This document shows positions 13,301 through 23,400 of a DNA stretch of 64,000 nucleotides, one piece after another (position 1 is the first letter of the stretch; every line of letters begins with the position of its first letter). The DNA is taken from contig OZ026613.1 of assembly GCA_964020975.1 (NCBI GenBank), positions 66,513,892 to 66,577,891 on the forward strand, written 5' to 3'. The position numbers and the translations under genes are program-made. The notes beneath the pieces were generated by a model. That model was not told the DNA's origin and ran no database searches. It worked only from the letters and a program-made list of their open reading frames with translations. The stretch is from Hermodice carunculata. Lineage: Eukaryota; Annelida; Polychaeta; Eunicida; Amphinomidae.

Positions 13301-16300
13301 ACCAGGACCAGTTGTTAAAGTGACAGTAAGGACTATTTATGACATCACAGTTTATTTGATTATATTAGTACTCAATATAATAGCCACTTGGTTACTGCAG
13401 AAGTGGCAACCCACACACTTCACAGGTGCTTGCTTTGCTCATACTGGGATTCTATAAAAATAGACAGTTCCTGCTGTTCCCATCAATAGGAAAGAGCAAG
13501 AACAGAAAATTGCCATATTCCTCATGTAGAGGACATGTCACAAATTTTCAGTCAGGAGGGCCAAAGTTGTGTATTCTCATCATTCTCCATTGCAATTTGC
13601 ATACCATTAATAACTTAAAAAAAAAACAAAAAAAACTGCATATGGAAACACCAAATTGCTCATGATAAATGTGAGTGTATAACTTGAATTATCATAAATA
13701 ATTTTATTTCACCACCATCAAAAGTAACAAGACTATTTAAGGTTTACTTTAACATGCAATATACATATAATGCATTGGGAATAGACAAATTTAACCAACA
13801 CTAATTTCCTATATTGAATTGTGTATTCAGCTGAATCCAAATGAAATTGCCAATCGTGACCTCTCTATTTTAACTTGCCACCTAAACTTACTGGTGACTC
13901 CCCTGTCAAGTGTGCAGGGCAAAATTTCAGAAACATAACCATTCAATGGTAAATTGCAGATAAACTGTAGCACAATCTTTTGAAGTACACATTTATTTGT
14001 ATATCACACCAACATTTACCAGCAATGCCAATGTCTAGCCCACAAGCAAAGCTGGGTACTTATGAGGCTAATGATTTTTTTTCCCAAAATCACTTAACTA
14101 AAACACAGATTTACCATAAACAATGCGTGCTTGCACATGCAGTGGTTTTTAAGTTATTAGATTACAAATTATCATGCAGAGTAATGCAAAAGCACAACTC
14201 CTGACTAAAGTGTCCTCTACTGGAGAGATCATGAACCTTCCATTCTTGCTCTTTCCCATTGCCACTACATGTATTAGAGGCAGGACAGTAACCTGACATC
14301 AATGCTCATATGTCATCAGTATCTTACTGATTAAGTTTGGACATTATCTTGTATTTTGAATTCTGTACCCCCCTTCCCCAACATAAAAACAAAAACAAAA
14401 CAACAAAGGACAAAATTACGTTATATGAGATTGTAAATAATAAATCAAGTATTTCATAAATGCATACGATTTCTATGCTATAAATTATGCTGGTGGATTA
14501 ATAAAAAATATTGTTTGTTAATTTGGTCTGTTGTATTAGAATTTGCTACAAGTTAACATGTTTTTTCACTAATATTTTTACCAAGTAATCCTGTGTCATT
14601 TATATCTCTAAAGAGCCTTGAAAATGATCAGTATTTTCACCTATCTTTGTAATTACATGTACAGTGGTACCTGCTATTTAAGACCACCCCTACAGTCAAC
14701 AAAAAGTGGTCTCATACTGCAGGGTGAATATAATACATGGGATTTAATAATAAATTCCATGTATTATATTCACAGGGATTCACATCTATGCTAGCACAAA
14801 GCTATGCATTGCTGACTTGTGCGGTACAAACAATAAAAAATTGCTGTGCTGTGTTTAAATAAAAATTGAAAACAGGGTTGTTTGTTTGTCTTTACTTTGC
14901 AACCAAGATTGGGGTGACCAAAATATATATGTATATATCTGTGATCATGAGCAAAGTCATTCAATACACATACACCTCAATGGATAAATCATCATCATAA
15001 TATTAAAGATAATTATGTTGTATTGCCCATGAGTATAAAAAATAAAAGTATATTAATGATTAGTAAAAGTACAAGACACAAATTTCCATATATCCTTCTA
15101 ATCCCAGTTCAACTGAATTCAAATTTTACATGTATCCCATTGAGTTTGCTAGTTGAGAGGACTACAGAGCGTTTGCCAGCGGTAGCCGGCGTTTCACAGC
15201 GTTGAAAGGGTGTAAAATGCTGGCAAACGCCGAGCCCCAAAAGGCTTAATTGGATTTTGGCCTTTGCCAGCGTTAGTCGGCGTTTGTAACGCCGGCAAAC
15301 GCTGTGTAACGCCGGGAACCGCCCTGAAACGCCGAAACAAGTTACTAGTGATATAAAGTATAATATAAAACACTCTCTGGTACCTCATATTTTGTACTAC
15401 TTTTGTAGTGACAGAGGTATGTTTTAAGTTCACAAATATCAAGTGAAATGTGCACAATTTTTACTTAACAGGAGTCTCAAAAAATATATGCTGATTCAAA
15501 AAATATATTGGTACTTTTTTATTTCGCCTTTTTGAAACACTGTTTTTATGCCCTTACATAGTGTTCAACTTTATGGTCTTATGTGCTTCTACCAACACTT
15601 GTGGACGTATCAGTACCGACTACCAGGACGCACTACAAAGCATCAAAACAAAGCTATGACAAAAGTACTGATGAATAACCTGAAAAATGGATGAAGATAG
15701 TAAAATTACATCACCATATATATGTGACAGACACTCCAAAATTATCGGTTCAACCTAGATCATGACAATGCATAACACTTTAGGTTAATTATCTATACAT
15801 AACCCTGCTGTGGAGAAGAAAAAAGAAAAAAAAGCAACAGAAGGAGAAAGAAGTGGTGGAAGGAAAAGTCAGAGCAAGCCGAATTACAAAATCATCTCGG
15901 TGCAGCCAATATAAGTACAGACTGCCAGAAAAATTTGAACATTTGCTGTATCAGATTGTTCTTTGTTGTTTAAGAAAAGGAGAATGTTGATCAACCTGTT
16001 ACTAGCTTCATGGGTATTGAGATTGGTGTGAACTCTAAGGGCTAATATAGTTATGGGAGAATCTAACAGTTTTTTTCTGGGCTGTGAGACCTTCAGGCAG
16101 AAAAGGAGGAAATGCTTGAAGTCTTCAGAAGGATATAAGCATGCGCATATAGGACTAGGAATGATGCGTCACTTACGGAGTCAAAAACTGTGAAACCAGT
16201 TTCCCAGCCCAGGGAGCATGGTGGAGTACACTGTTCAAGTTGACAAAATCAACCCTCTTGAAGTTTCTGGACAGAGCGTTTAAAGGGGCGATCCTTGTAA

Positions 16301-18279
16301 TGATTCACAGAGAAAGAGCAAAAGACAACAGAATGACCAGAACAGGATATCGGAGGGAGTATGCCGGAGTTAAGGATATAACCAGGGGAGTCAGTTATCA
16401 TGAGGTCCAGCAGGTTTACAGAGTACTCTGACACAGGAGTAGGTTTGGATATGAGCTGATGCAGGTTGTTTTGAGCCAACAGATCAAAGAGGCGCTGTCC
16501 GAGTTCACTGTCTGTGTGGGGAGAATCCCAAATCACACAGCGATCGTTAAAACCACCTGTTAATAGGAGTATTTTAGGGTTAAGTTCGATAACAGACAAA
16601 ACGGAGTGAGATAAATTATCCAGAAATAGGTCTCACTGATTACATATTCTGCTGCCCACTTCAGTTCTGTTATATCTGCCTGTCTCAATGTGCAAGTCAT
16701 GGGCACTTATTCTCAATTTGGTGAATTACTTTCTTTTACAAATACATGTAATGTAGCAGAGCTATCCTGACACCTGCTGAGGAGTTCCACTTTGAATACA
16801 CTGTGACTATATTTCTGTATCTACATTCATAAAACTACATATTTTCTGTTTTGTACAGCTGTGTAGTTTTCTCTCGCATGAACAGAAAGGTTGTTAGTTA
16901 TTATGGTCAAACATAAGCAGTGCTTTTGTGAAGGGCTCTCACTTACACTTTGTAACATAATTTCTCCAAACATATAACAGATGAAAGCTTGCAAATTTGC
17001 TAAATTCTACCATAAATCATAAATTGGGAAGTCAATTCTTGGTTTTTCTTTGCACATGAAAGCTTATATTTTATGAGCATTCAGAGGGCTTTTGGCAGAC
17101 TTAGACAACTGCCTCATTTTTGGAGCTTCAAAAGTCATATCAAGAAATGGACTACTAAAAACTCAGAAATGACTTCCTAAGTTACATTCTTATCTTCCAA
17201 ATCCCACTGAGTTTGTAAGAATTGATCATGCACCTTTTGAGCTTGGCTGTCACAAAATTTAAGATGCCGTGTAAAATGTGTTTCCCAGAAATCTGCAGTG
17301 AAAAGTGAAAGCAAAGATTTGAATGAGTTACATGAAATCTACTGGCTCCCTCACATTGTTCTTTTGTCTAGGGTATAATCATGCCAAAGGCTTGCCATTG
17401 GATGTGTTGTCACACTGAATAAAAACACTGAAATACATTGGAAATGAAAATTTTTGATCTTATTTTACATAAGCTTGAGCCATTATGTGGTTTCAGCTTG
17501 TTTGTTTCACATGTGAAGGGCTGAATGCTCTTTTGATCATGTATTCATGAGTATGACTGTGGCTTATATTCCTAAATAAATGGGTACCAATACTACCATG
17601 ACAGTATGTGCAATACAAGCTTCAGTGAACACAAAGAACAATGTTCTTGGTTTAAGTATCAGGGCCATAGGTCACTATACTATGGAAATAACATCCCAAT
17701 CCCATCAAAATTTGTCATTTTTGGTAAAAGATATTGGTGATCTTCCATCATAACAAGTAGCTTTGTTGTAACCCTTTGGATTTTTTATTTTTGGGAGAAA
17801 ATTAAGCCTAAAATTGTTTATCACTGTCAAAAGTCACGTCAGGTGTCAGGGTTTATTCGGACATGCTAATCCACCTAAACACTAGCCAGGATATGTGCAA
17901 TGAGGCATGATATTTCAATAGGCACACAATATGTTAACTGGTCTGCTTGTTCAGTTGTTGGGTTGTGTATTCTGTTAAAAAATATATACATGAGATCGTG
18001 TGTCTTTAACTGAATACTGAACACCAATACTACTAGTTCTGAACGAAAGGGATCATTGGTGTCACAATTCTACCTGCTCAACTCAAGCCGCAGCTCCCTG
18101 CTGAAGCTCAACACAACACTCACTCAGCAGGCAAAGGCTACCTTAGCTGTAGCAAGCCAAGAGTAGGCCTGAGGCTGAACTTCCTTTCACTGATAAAAGC
18201 TGTGCCAAGTTACCTGCATTCCAATTCGGGGAGGCGGTGACCCAGTGGAACCGGACGACAGCCTGCCGTGAGTGGTCAT
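3551..18279 (-). CDS. TAB1: TAB1, TAK1-binding protein 1 (seven coding exons, complete)
   Basis: This is the adaptor that binds and activates the kinase TAK1 (MAP3K7) in TGF-beta, BMP and innate immune signalling. It is cytosolic, with a PP2C-type phosphatase fold. Coding exons: 18279-18214, 12889-12753, 9882-9729, 8608-8522, 6772-6634, 5730-5502 and 4460-3551. All junctions are AG/GT and the phases match, giving 573 residues plus stop (human TAB1 has 504). Family landmarks are SWTDDLPVCHLSGVG near residue 28, AELLLGQL near 98, ANVG at the exon 5/6 join, RLSQLGLD, IGDYNVKTGY, ITLLVRNFNYPL, and the C-terminal TAK1-docking motif PYVDFAEF at about residues 499-506. Unlike human TAB1, the PP2C metal ligands look intact: D80 in DGHDG, D302 in SDG and D369/D370 before IT. 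A Ser/Thr-rich linker (about residues 380-480) and a 67-residue tail after the docking motif are longer or more divergent than in vertebrates. Confidence 0.95.
5502..5730 (-). CDS. TAB1: TAB1 coding exon 6
   Basis: 229 bases. The acceptor ctgaag is fixed by phase: the G left over from exon 5 plus GC gives the family's Gly before CSRALMCK. It encodes VVQLTVDHDLNNEEELLRLS, QLGLD and TRTIGDYNVKTGYKDIELL, equivalent to human LNVDHTTENEDELFRLSQLG and RRIGDYKVKYGY. The donor is cttag/gtaatc. Confidence 0.95.
5883..6081. mobile_element. TTAA-flanked MITE, copy A
   Basis: A short element bounded by TTAA on both sides, with inverted ends TTAACCCTTTCCCCCTT and its near-complement ending GGGGGAAAGAGTTAA. 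TTAA target sites and CCC...GGG termini are typical of piggyBac-type non-autonomous elements. The interior carries AAGTCAACAGCT and TTGGCACTAAGTG motifs shared with copies at 44115, 56142 and 63687. Confidence 0.7.
6075..6134. repeat. 30-bp tandem duplication
   Basis: Two adjacent copies of a 30-base unit (GAGTTAATGTGTTAT then GAGGTGCTCTTAT-like) starting at the right end of the MITE. Their position at the element end suggests slippage or an imperfect excision footprint. Confidence 0.7.
6634..6772 (-). CDS. TAB1: TAB1 coding exon 5
   Basis: 139 bases from ggtttcag to aatgttg/gtgagt. It encodes YEIFQQYPEVFKKLETVEAE then ICGGTTAVVTLIYNNKLYIA and NVG. It matches the human segment LKTLEREISGGAMAVVAVLL, a core PP2C beta-strand region. 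Confidence 0.95.
7701..7900. other. assembly gap (200 N)
   Basis: Exactly 200 N in a TAB1 intron. The round number is a scaffold placeholder and not a measured length. Confidence 0.98.
8522..8608 (-). CDS. TAB1: TAB1 coding exon 4
   Basis: 87 bases (29 codons, phase 0 at both ends) encoding AFIAVEKGFSDSIDDPLAEK and nine more residues. It aligns with human AFDVVERSFLESIDDALAEK. Splice sites are ttcacag and gag/gtaaga. Confidence 0.95.
9371..9548. repeat. long inverted repeat (hairpin) in TAB1 intron
   Basis: Two arms of about 85 bases face each other with almost no spacer, meeting near 9460. The left arm has GATGATTTCTCAATTTTC, and the right arm ends GAAAATTGAGAAATCAT. The arms differ at scattered positions. 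In the pre-mRNA this would fold into a long imperfect double-stranded hairpin. Confidence 0.8.
9729..9882 (-). CDS. TAB1: TAB1 coding exon 3
   Basis: 154 bases between tttgacag and caccag/gtaaaa, ending in phase 0. It carries the first PP2C metal-binding motif as YGVFDGHDG, where human TAB1 has the degenerate GVFNGYDG. The conserved AELLLGQL helix follows. Confidence 0.95.
10290..10316. repeat. (CA)n microsatellite
   Basis: About 13 uninterrupted CA units in a TAB1 intron. Confidence 0.95.
12550..12727. mobile_element. pogo/Tigger-type MITE with TA target duplication
   Basis: The ends are CAGTGAAATCTCCCTATACT and the complement of AGAGAGGTTTTACTG, flanked by TA on both sides (12548-12549 and 12728-12729). 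CAGT termini with a TA duplication are the hallmark of pogo/Tigger-type mariner relatives. The interior repeats the motif GTGTTCAGTATAG / GTGTTCGGTATA. A sister copy lies at 58988. Confidence 0.8.
12753..12889 (-). CDS. TAB1: TAB1 coding exon 2
   Basis: 137 bases, starting after ttttgtccag and ending ttcag/gtgccc. It encodes DQALSWTDDLPVCHLSGVG and what follows, very close to human SWTDDLPLCHLSGVG. It ends two bases into an Arg codon. A Tigger-type MITE (12550-12727) lies only 23 bases beyond the donor site. Confidence 0.95.
13051..13220. mobile_element. second pogo/Tigger-type MITE
   Basis: The left end is CAGTAAAACTTTATTTTAAT after a TA. The right end in complement is CAATGAAACCTCATTATAAA. 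The termini belong to the same broad class as the element at 12550, but the interior differs, so it is a different subfamily. Confidence 0.65.
14662..14773. repeat. Tigger-type end followed by a 50-nt near-perfect palindrome
   Basis: CAGTGGTACCTGCTATTTAA at 14662 resembles the terminus of the other Tigger-type MITEs, but no matching right end follows. Immediately after it, 14724-14773 forms a hairpin: a 17-bp arm GTGAATATAATACATGG, an inner ATTTA/TAAAT pair and the complementary arm. Confidence 0.7.
15168..15335. repeat. GC-rich cluster of nested palindromes
   Basis: A GC-rich island in AT-rich intron, built from permutations of GGCGTTT, AACGCC, TTGCCAGCG and GGCAAACGC. The best nested hairpin is at about 15270-15305: CAGCGTT...GGCGTT-tgt-AACGCC...AACGCTG. 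A further copy of GCTGGCAAACGCC faces the first CGTTTGCCAGCG. It may be a foldback element or satellite scrap. No family was recognised. Confidence 0.7.
16140..16600 (-). mobile_element. LINE endonuclease fragment
   Basis: The minus strand reads ILLLTGGFNDRC, QRLFDLLAQNNLHQLISKPT, SVNLLDLMITDSPGYI and LPPISCSGHS. These are the GDFN, LLDLIITDSP and SDH-type blocks of the apurinic-like endonuclease of CR1/Jockey-type non-LTR retrotransposons. The active-site GDFN has become GGFN. The N-terminal part of the endonuclease and the whole reverse transcriptase are absent, so this is a dead internal fragment in TAB1 intron 1. Confidence 0.8.
18214..18279 (-). CDS. TAB1: TAB1 coding exon 1
   Basis: It encodes the first 22 residues, MTTHGRLSSGSTGS ... 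RIGMQ. The start ATG is the first one after an in-frame TGA lying 21 bases upstream. The exon ends ATGCAG/gtaact in phase 0, matching the phase-0 start of the next exon. As in human TAB1 it is short, low in complexity and poorly conserved. It was therefore placed by splice phase and position rather than by similarity, and transcript data should confirm it. Confidence 0.7.
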
Positions 18280-18530
18280 TCTGATACCACTGTTGCTTCA
18301 AACTATACAATCAAAACAACAAAACAGCACTTTCGTTTCCTCAAACTGTGACATCAGGCGATCATTCCCATGGGCGCTTCCATCTTGGAACACAGTCGAA
18401 CTCCCGGATGGAAGCCTTGTACGCATGCTCAATGTCGAACTAGTCACTTCCGCATCGTCGTCTGCAAGGGCACATGTGCTTGCATAAACAACTCCGGTTT
18501 CACTCACAAGATATGTTGGTGAGACATATT
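18280..18530 (-). promoter_or_regulatory. presumptive TAB1 5' leader and promoter region
   Basis: Sequence just upstream of the TAB1 ATG is richer in GC and CpG than its surroundings (for example ttccgcatcgtcgtctgc). There is no obvious TATA box. Position and composition are the only evidence. The transcription start cannot be placed from sequence alone. Confidence 0.35.
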
Positions 18531-19128
18531 CTGTTTGTTTCTATAAATTGTTGACACACAAATCTTTAAATATATGTCTACATTTGCATACTGTGTTGCC
18601 AGTGTTTAACTTCAGTTGTGGAGATGTAAAAGTCATTGGGCAGTTCCAGAAGGCAGAAGGTAGAGAGCGGTTGATCGAAATTGGGGAGGGCGACGAGTAC
18701 TGTCCGCCTGTGAATGTCAGAATGATTATGAAAACCTGAAGCTGCGACACTGGACAGTTTCAACAGGGCGTACACATCAAGGGTATTATGGGGAAGAGCA
18801 GCAATAGGGCCCGCAGCAATATCAGGAATGATATATATGCCTAGGCTATGCCTATGGCTTAGACGTGATTTCAATAAGTGAGGGAGATAAACAGGGACTG
18901 GAGAAAGCACATAATGAGATGGGGAAATGCCATGGCTACCGGAGGCAACTGAAGCAGTCCTAGGAGAGCTAGGATGCAATAAAATCACAGACAGTATTGC
19001 CAAGGCAAAGTTAAAGTACTGGAGGTATCTACAAGCAGTAAGTGAAGACGGGTGGTGCAGGAAAGTTAATAATGAGGTAGTCCACGAACAAACAAGATGG
19101 GTTAAGGACGTGTTGATATGGGACGTAA
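18531..19128. other. unresolved stretch, possible LINE remnant
   Basis: A 186-codon minus-strand frame (19138-18578) runs through here but looks like no protein. The plus-strand frame from 18927 (MPWLPEATEAVL ... AKLKYWRYLQAVSEDGWCRK) has the Lys/Trp/Tyr pattern seen near the C-termini of some non-LTR reverse transcriptases. That match is weak. I cannot assign either strand with confidence. Confidence 0.25.
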
Positions 19129-19272
19129 CTACCTCCATTGAACCATTCTTTTATAAGAATGGGTTTTGGTTGAGTGTATATGTACATTTCCCATTCCAGC
19201 TAGGTGACTGGTGCCAAAGGTTGCAAGTCCCGCTCGTTCAGAACATAAAATATATATTTTCAGCATTTCCTT
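19129..19272 (+). mobile_element. tRNA-derived SINE-like copy 1
   Basis: It begins CCATTGAACCATTCTTTTAT, then a box-A-like TGGTTGAGTGTATA and a box-B-like GGTTGCAAGTCCCGCTCG, and ends in an AAAATATA tail. Box spacing is longer than in a real tRNA and no clover-leaf closes. Hence SINE rather than tRNA gene. Confidence 0.55.
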
Positions 19273-19317
19273 AATGCATATACTGCATAACCATGTTGAT
19301 ATGGCACTGGCACATGA

Positions 19318-19460
19318 CTTCCTCCATTGAACCATTCTTTTATGATAATGGAGATTTGGTCGAGTGGATATGCGTGTTTCCCAATCCCATTTCAGCTAGG
19401 CGACTGTTGCCAAAGGTTGCAAGTTTGAGTCCCGCTCGTTCTGAAGATAAAATATAGATA
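19318..19460 (+). mobile_element. tRNA-derived SINE-like copy 2
   Basis: A second copy 189 bases downstream of the first, with the better-preserved promoter: box A TGGTCGAGTGGATA and box B GGTTGCAAGTTTGAGTCCC. It has the same 5' start and the same GATAAAATATA tail. Together they suggest a young tRNA(Ser/Leu-like)-headed SINE family. Confidence 0.6.
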
Positions 19461-20489
19461 AGTAGGCAGAGAGATATGAAAGGATATGATAATGTTGATG
19501 ATTGGAAAGTGTATATAGGTAAGGGCCCCCCAAAATATAAGTGTTTTCCCTAAGGGACCAACATTTTTTGGGAAGTTAGGTAAGCATAATTTTTTTATTT
19601 AGTCTGACAATTTGGGTGTGTCGGTATGTCTTCTTTCTTAAATATTCCACAATTTTGGGTTGGTGGGTGTTTTTTTGAGGGGGGGTGGGAGTCGGAAGTA
19701 GGTTAATGGGGTTGGAGATGGGTTGGTCTGGTTAGGGGAAACAAACGATTATTATTATTTTTTTTTTTTTTTTTTTGCCTAATGTGCTATTCCACTTACC
19801 TGATTACAGCCCTCTCGCTGTGTGTCTTCTGCTGGGTGACTGGAATGGGCACAGACTTCTGGCAACACTTCTATTCCTTTTCAAGGTTCCCGGCAAAAGC
19901 CTGGAACCTTGAAAAAGAGGGATTCCGGTGGAAGGGATCAGTTATTATTGCAGCTATGTAGTATGATTGGCACCACATTCTCCCCGTTTTATGAGGCTCT
20001 CCTTTACCGCTTATAAATATTGCCCACATTACTCTTTTGGTCATTATTGTACTATCCAGGTAAAAAAAAACCAACAACATATATTTGCAAGGGATGTGTC
20101 CACATGCACCAACACCAAACCCATCTTCCGACCACATACTGCTCACCTAAAATCGAGGAGAAAATGCAAACTTATAACATATGGCAGCACTCTGTCAGTT
20201 TCTTTTCATAATTCACGTCTATTCAAAAATTAAGAATGAATATAAAACCAACACCAGATCAACCTCTGTGTACATATTCACATCACAACCTTATCATCCC
20301 AGACATTCTCACGTAACTTATAGATGTTGGGGAATAAATACATGATCAAAAAAACCATTTGAAATATACTATATATACATGTATATACACACACACACAC
20401 AGAAGCCAGACAAGTCCGACCACTGAAGTGTATATCTAAGTGTACAAATTTTCACAGCCACTACCAGTTTACAACATTATGTCCTACAC
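19461..20489. other. intergenic, no gene seen
   Basis: Contains G- and T-rich low-complexity sequence (a T run near 19752-19777) and a CA microsatellite near 20388-20400. No coding segment was recognised. Confidence 0.6.
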
Positions 20490-23400
20490 CACCAGCCACT
20501 AGGTGCAAAGTATACTTTCAAACCAGTTCATAAAAACACTTTGTTACACCCCGAATAACCTCACAAGTGATCTTAAGTGTCAAATTCTTCACTTCAGCGC
20601 CAGCTTATCAACTTCCAATAGCATTCCGGGGTTTGAAATCCTAGTGCACCCTTTGAAAACTGGAGGGACTAAATATGGAGCATCTGTCTCCAACACAATT
20701 TTCTGTAGTGGAATCTTTTGCAGCACATTCACCGTGCAACTGCGAACTTCCTCTCGGAGACCATAGCCAGCCACTCCAAAAACTGCATTGGGAAACAGAT
20801 CCAATCACTTCGCCACATCACCCACATCCCCACTAAAACAATGGACATGTATCTTGGGTTTGGAGTCCAGTGACCTCTGCCAAAGATCAAAACACTGTAA
20901 GGTGGCTTCCTTGCTGTTCCCATCACCGCAATGGACCACCACTGGCAGCTGATATTCCATTGTTATTAAATGGCAATACAGTCTCAAAAGTCTTCCTCTG
21001 GTCAATCTTACCTTGTTCAGACAGTTATAGATTGCTCAAGTAACTTCCCCGAGACCCACTATATTGTCGTGCTGTATGAGGTCCCCTACTTTGGCCATCA
21101 ACCTTTTCCTCTCTTTATCTGGGATGAATCGTGGATGAATGCCAATTGTATTCTTTACCACCCTGATCCTCTTGCAGCTTCTGCAGACCTGAGATGCGGA
21201 ACCACTCGTTGTCAAAACACTGATTTGATATCGCATATTCCATACAGAAATTAACGGATGTTGGCTGTGAATACCGACAAAACTTCAAATAAATCTGCAC
21301 ATCCTGACTTTCTTAAGGACTGGTAAGACACCAAAAACCTTTGCATGGCCGATTTTGAGATTTTAACGGTTTTTACAAGATGTATGTCCTTTCTATTGGT
21401 TGTCAAAATTTCAAGCTTTTACCTACAGTAGAAATATGAGAAAAACGCCAAAAACCACACAAGCATGTGGACGTCTGAACGTCTGTGTGTCATTATTTTG
21501 GTTTTCAGCTGCCAAACGGAACAATGCCACCCGTCAATCATACTTAACAGCCTGTCATGTGGCTGCAGGTAGCAACGGCCCATGGCAAAAGGAGAGTGGT
21601 ATCAGGGCAGCAATGCGAAAAAAGGCGACATGCCGAAAGTATGTTTTTGGGCAGGGGAAAGATGCTAACATATCATAGCCTTAGTGGTTCACTTTATAGT
21701 TATCTTGCTTGTTTTGTGTTCTAATGAAGGGAGACTTGAAATGTTCAAGAGGAGCGGCAATTGTCTGACGATGTCCCTTCAAAGGCCGTGCCGCGATGGA
21801 TTACCCCAGTGGTCCTGCACACCAAAGACAGGCGGGGAAAAAAATTGACACTTTAATCAACAATACTCACATACACAATAATATTTTATCGAAACCCAGG
21901 GATGAGGGAATAAAAGTACAAATAAACACATCGAAATAAGCATAAGCGAACAGCAGAGAAAACACACAAAATAAGATTACAAAATTCAGGTTGGAAAGAG
22001 AAATGAAACTCATTGAGAAAATAACTACAAAATAAGTAGAGTGTACAGACAGGTCTCACAAGCTAACTACATAAAGTATACAGATGGGAGTAAATACAAT
22101 AAAATACTATCCCTAAAAACGGGATGAAGAGGTACGGGGCGGAAGACCAAACCCACCATCCGTGCACAGACCATGAGCGGCTGTAGGCCGCCCACCGAAG
22201 CAAGGCAACACAACTTTCTTTGCCAGGCTTGAGGTCACGGGGCCCGAAAAGCGGCCTCCATGACATCACACATTGAAACCAGACTGTCGCTGTCGCCATT
22301 TGACAGATCGCTGAATAATGGTTTCTGTACTTCAAAGGCTCTTTTATTCATGGGATTGGCCAAAAATTGATTGACAACCTCCTCAAATGTTAAGGGACAA
22401 TGTTTACTACGTTTTGTACAAATATCAGCTCAACTTGAGCAAATGGTATTGTTTCCGAGGCTAATGATCAACATCAAAGGCCTTTGAAGCTTGTTTTCTT
22501 AGAGGGATAATAGAACGAGAACTCCACCTAACAATGATTATTCCAAGAAAACGACTGGGCGAAATTTAATCCGGTTAACGGCTTTTGATTCTGTAATGTC
22601 TGACCTGCAAAAACGATTCAGGGATTTTCAAAATTTGCTTCGTTCTTTTTCTATGAAATGAAGAAAATGAACATCCTGAAAATCAAAGGGAAAATTGAAA
22701 CGTCAAACTTTGAAGATGGATAACAGAAAAACGAAACCAAACATAAAAAATTGTAGGACCTTTTTTTCTTGCCAATATGTTAGGATTAAGATGCAAGTGT
22801 AATTACGATTTTATCACAAATAATTAGTGACTTATATCGACATTTATGGTATAAATGCTTTGCGGTCAACTTTCAATTGTTGATTCAACAATTTACATCA
22901 CAGACACCCAAATACGGGCCATATAAATTCTTTGGAGTATGACGATTACACACATATATGATATGTTATCCTAACGCAAATACAGTTTGAGCTAGGATTG
23001 ACTAAAATGGGATTTATTTTTGGTGTCTTACCTGTCCTTAACAAGGCCTCCAAATGGCAATGGGAATCAATTACCCAGGTGCCTGAGAGAGTTCCCAAAA
23101 AGCCACAGCCGTATAATGCTCTCCTACCAATGATATCATCCTCTTCAAGGTCCTGATCTCTTCCTGCTCATTTGCTGGCAGCTGATGCACAAGTGCAGCC
23201 AACACACTCCAATGTAACAGATCTGATGACACCCTAGGAATCGGACTAGCTGTATGTTTCCCTGCTAACTTATGACCTTTATTGATGGAACAGCTGTTAC
23301 TCTGTTTCTGTAACCACCATACCAGGCTCAAACAACTGATTCCTCGAAACAAACAATAATAGCCCAGAAATCCCATCCCAACTAAATTTCTCTGCCACAG

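Larger units (their letters stand above)
5731..18213 (-). other. TAB1 introns, repeat content
   Basis: No other host gene was recognised inside the TAB1 introns. Apart from the elements listed separately they are AT-rich and featureless. Fragments of Tigger-like termini are visible at 7269-7330 and 7955-8030, on either side of the assembly gap at 7701-7900. The first intron (12890-18213) is the longest and carries the most repeats. Confidence 0.6.

Noticed and set aside
18578-19138. 186-codon minus-strand frame
   Set aside because: No domain, odd composition and no splice context. It may be the antisense of a decayed LINE.
19318-19460. A true tRNA gene
   Set aside because: Box A and box B are recognisable, but they are too far apart and no acceptor stem closes. 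SINE-like is the better call.
22063-22335. 90-codon minus-strand frame inside the TTAA-flanked element, as a transposase
   Set aside because: No DDE motif or known transposase block, and it is too short.
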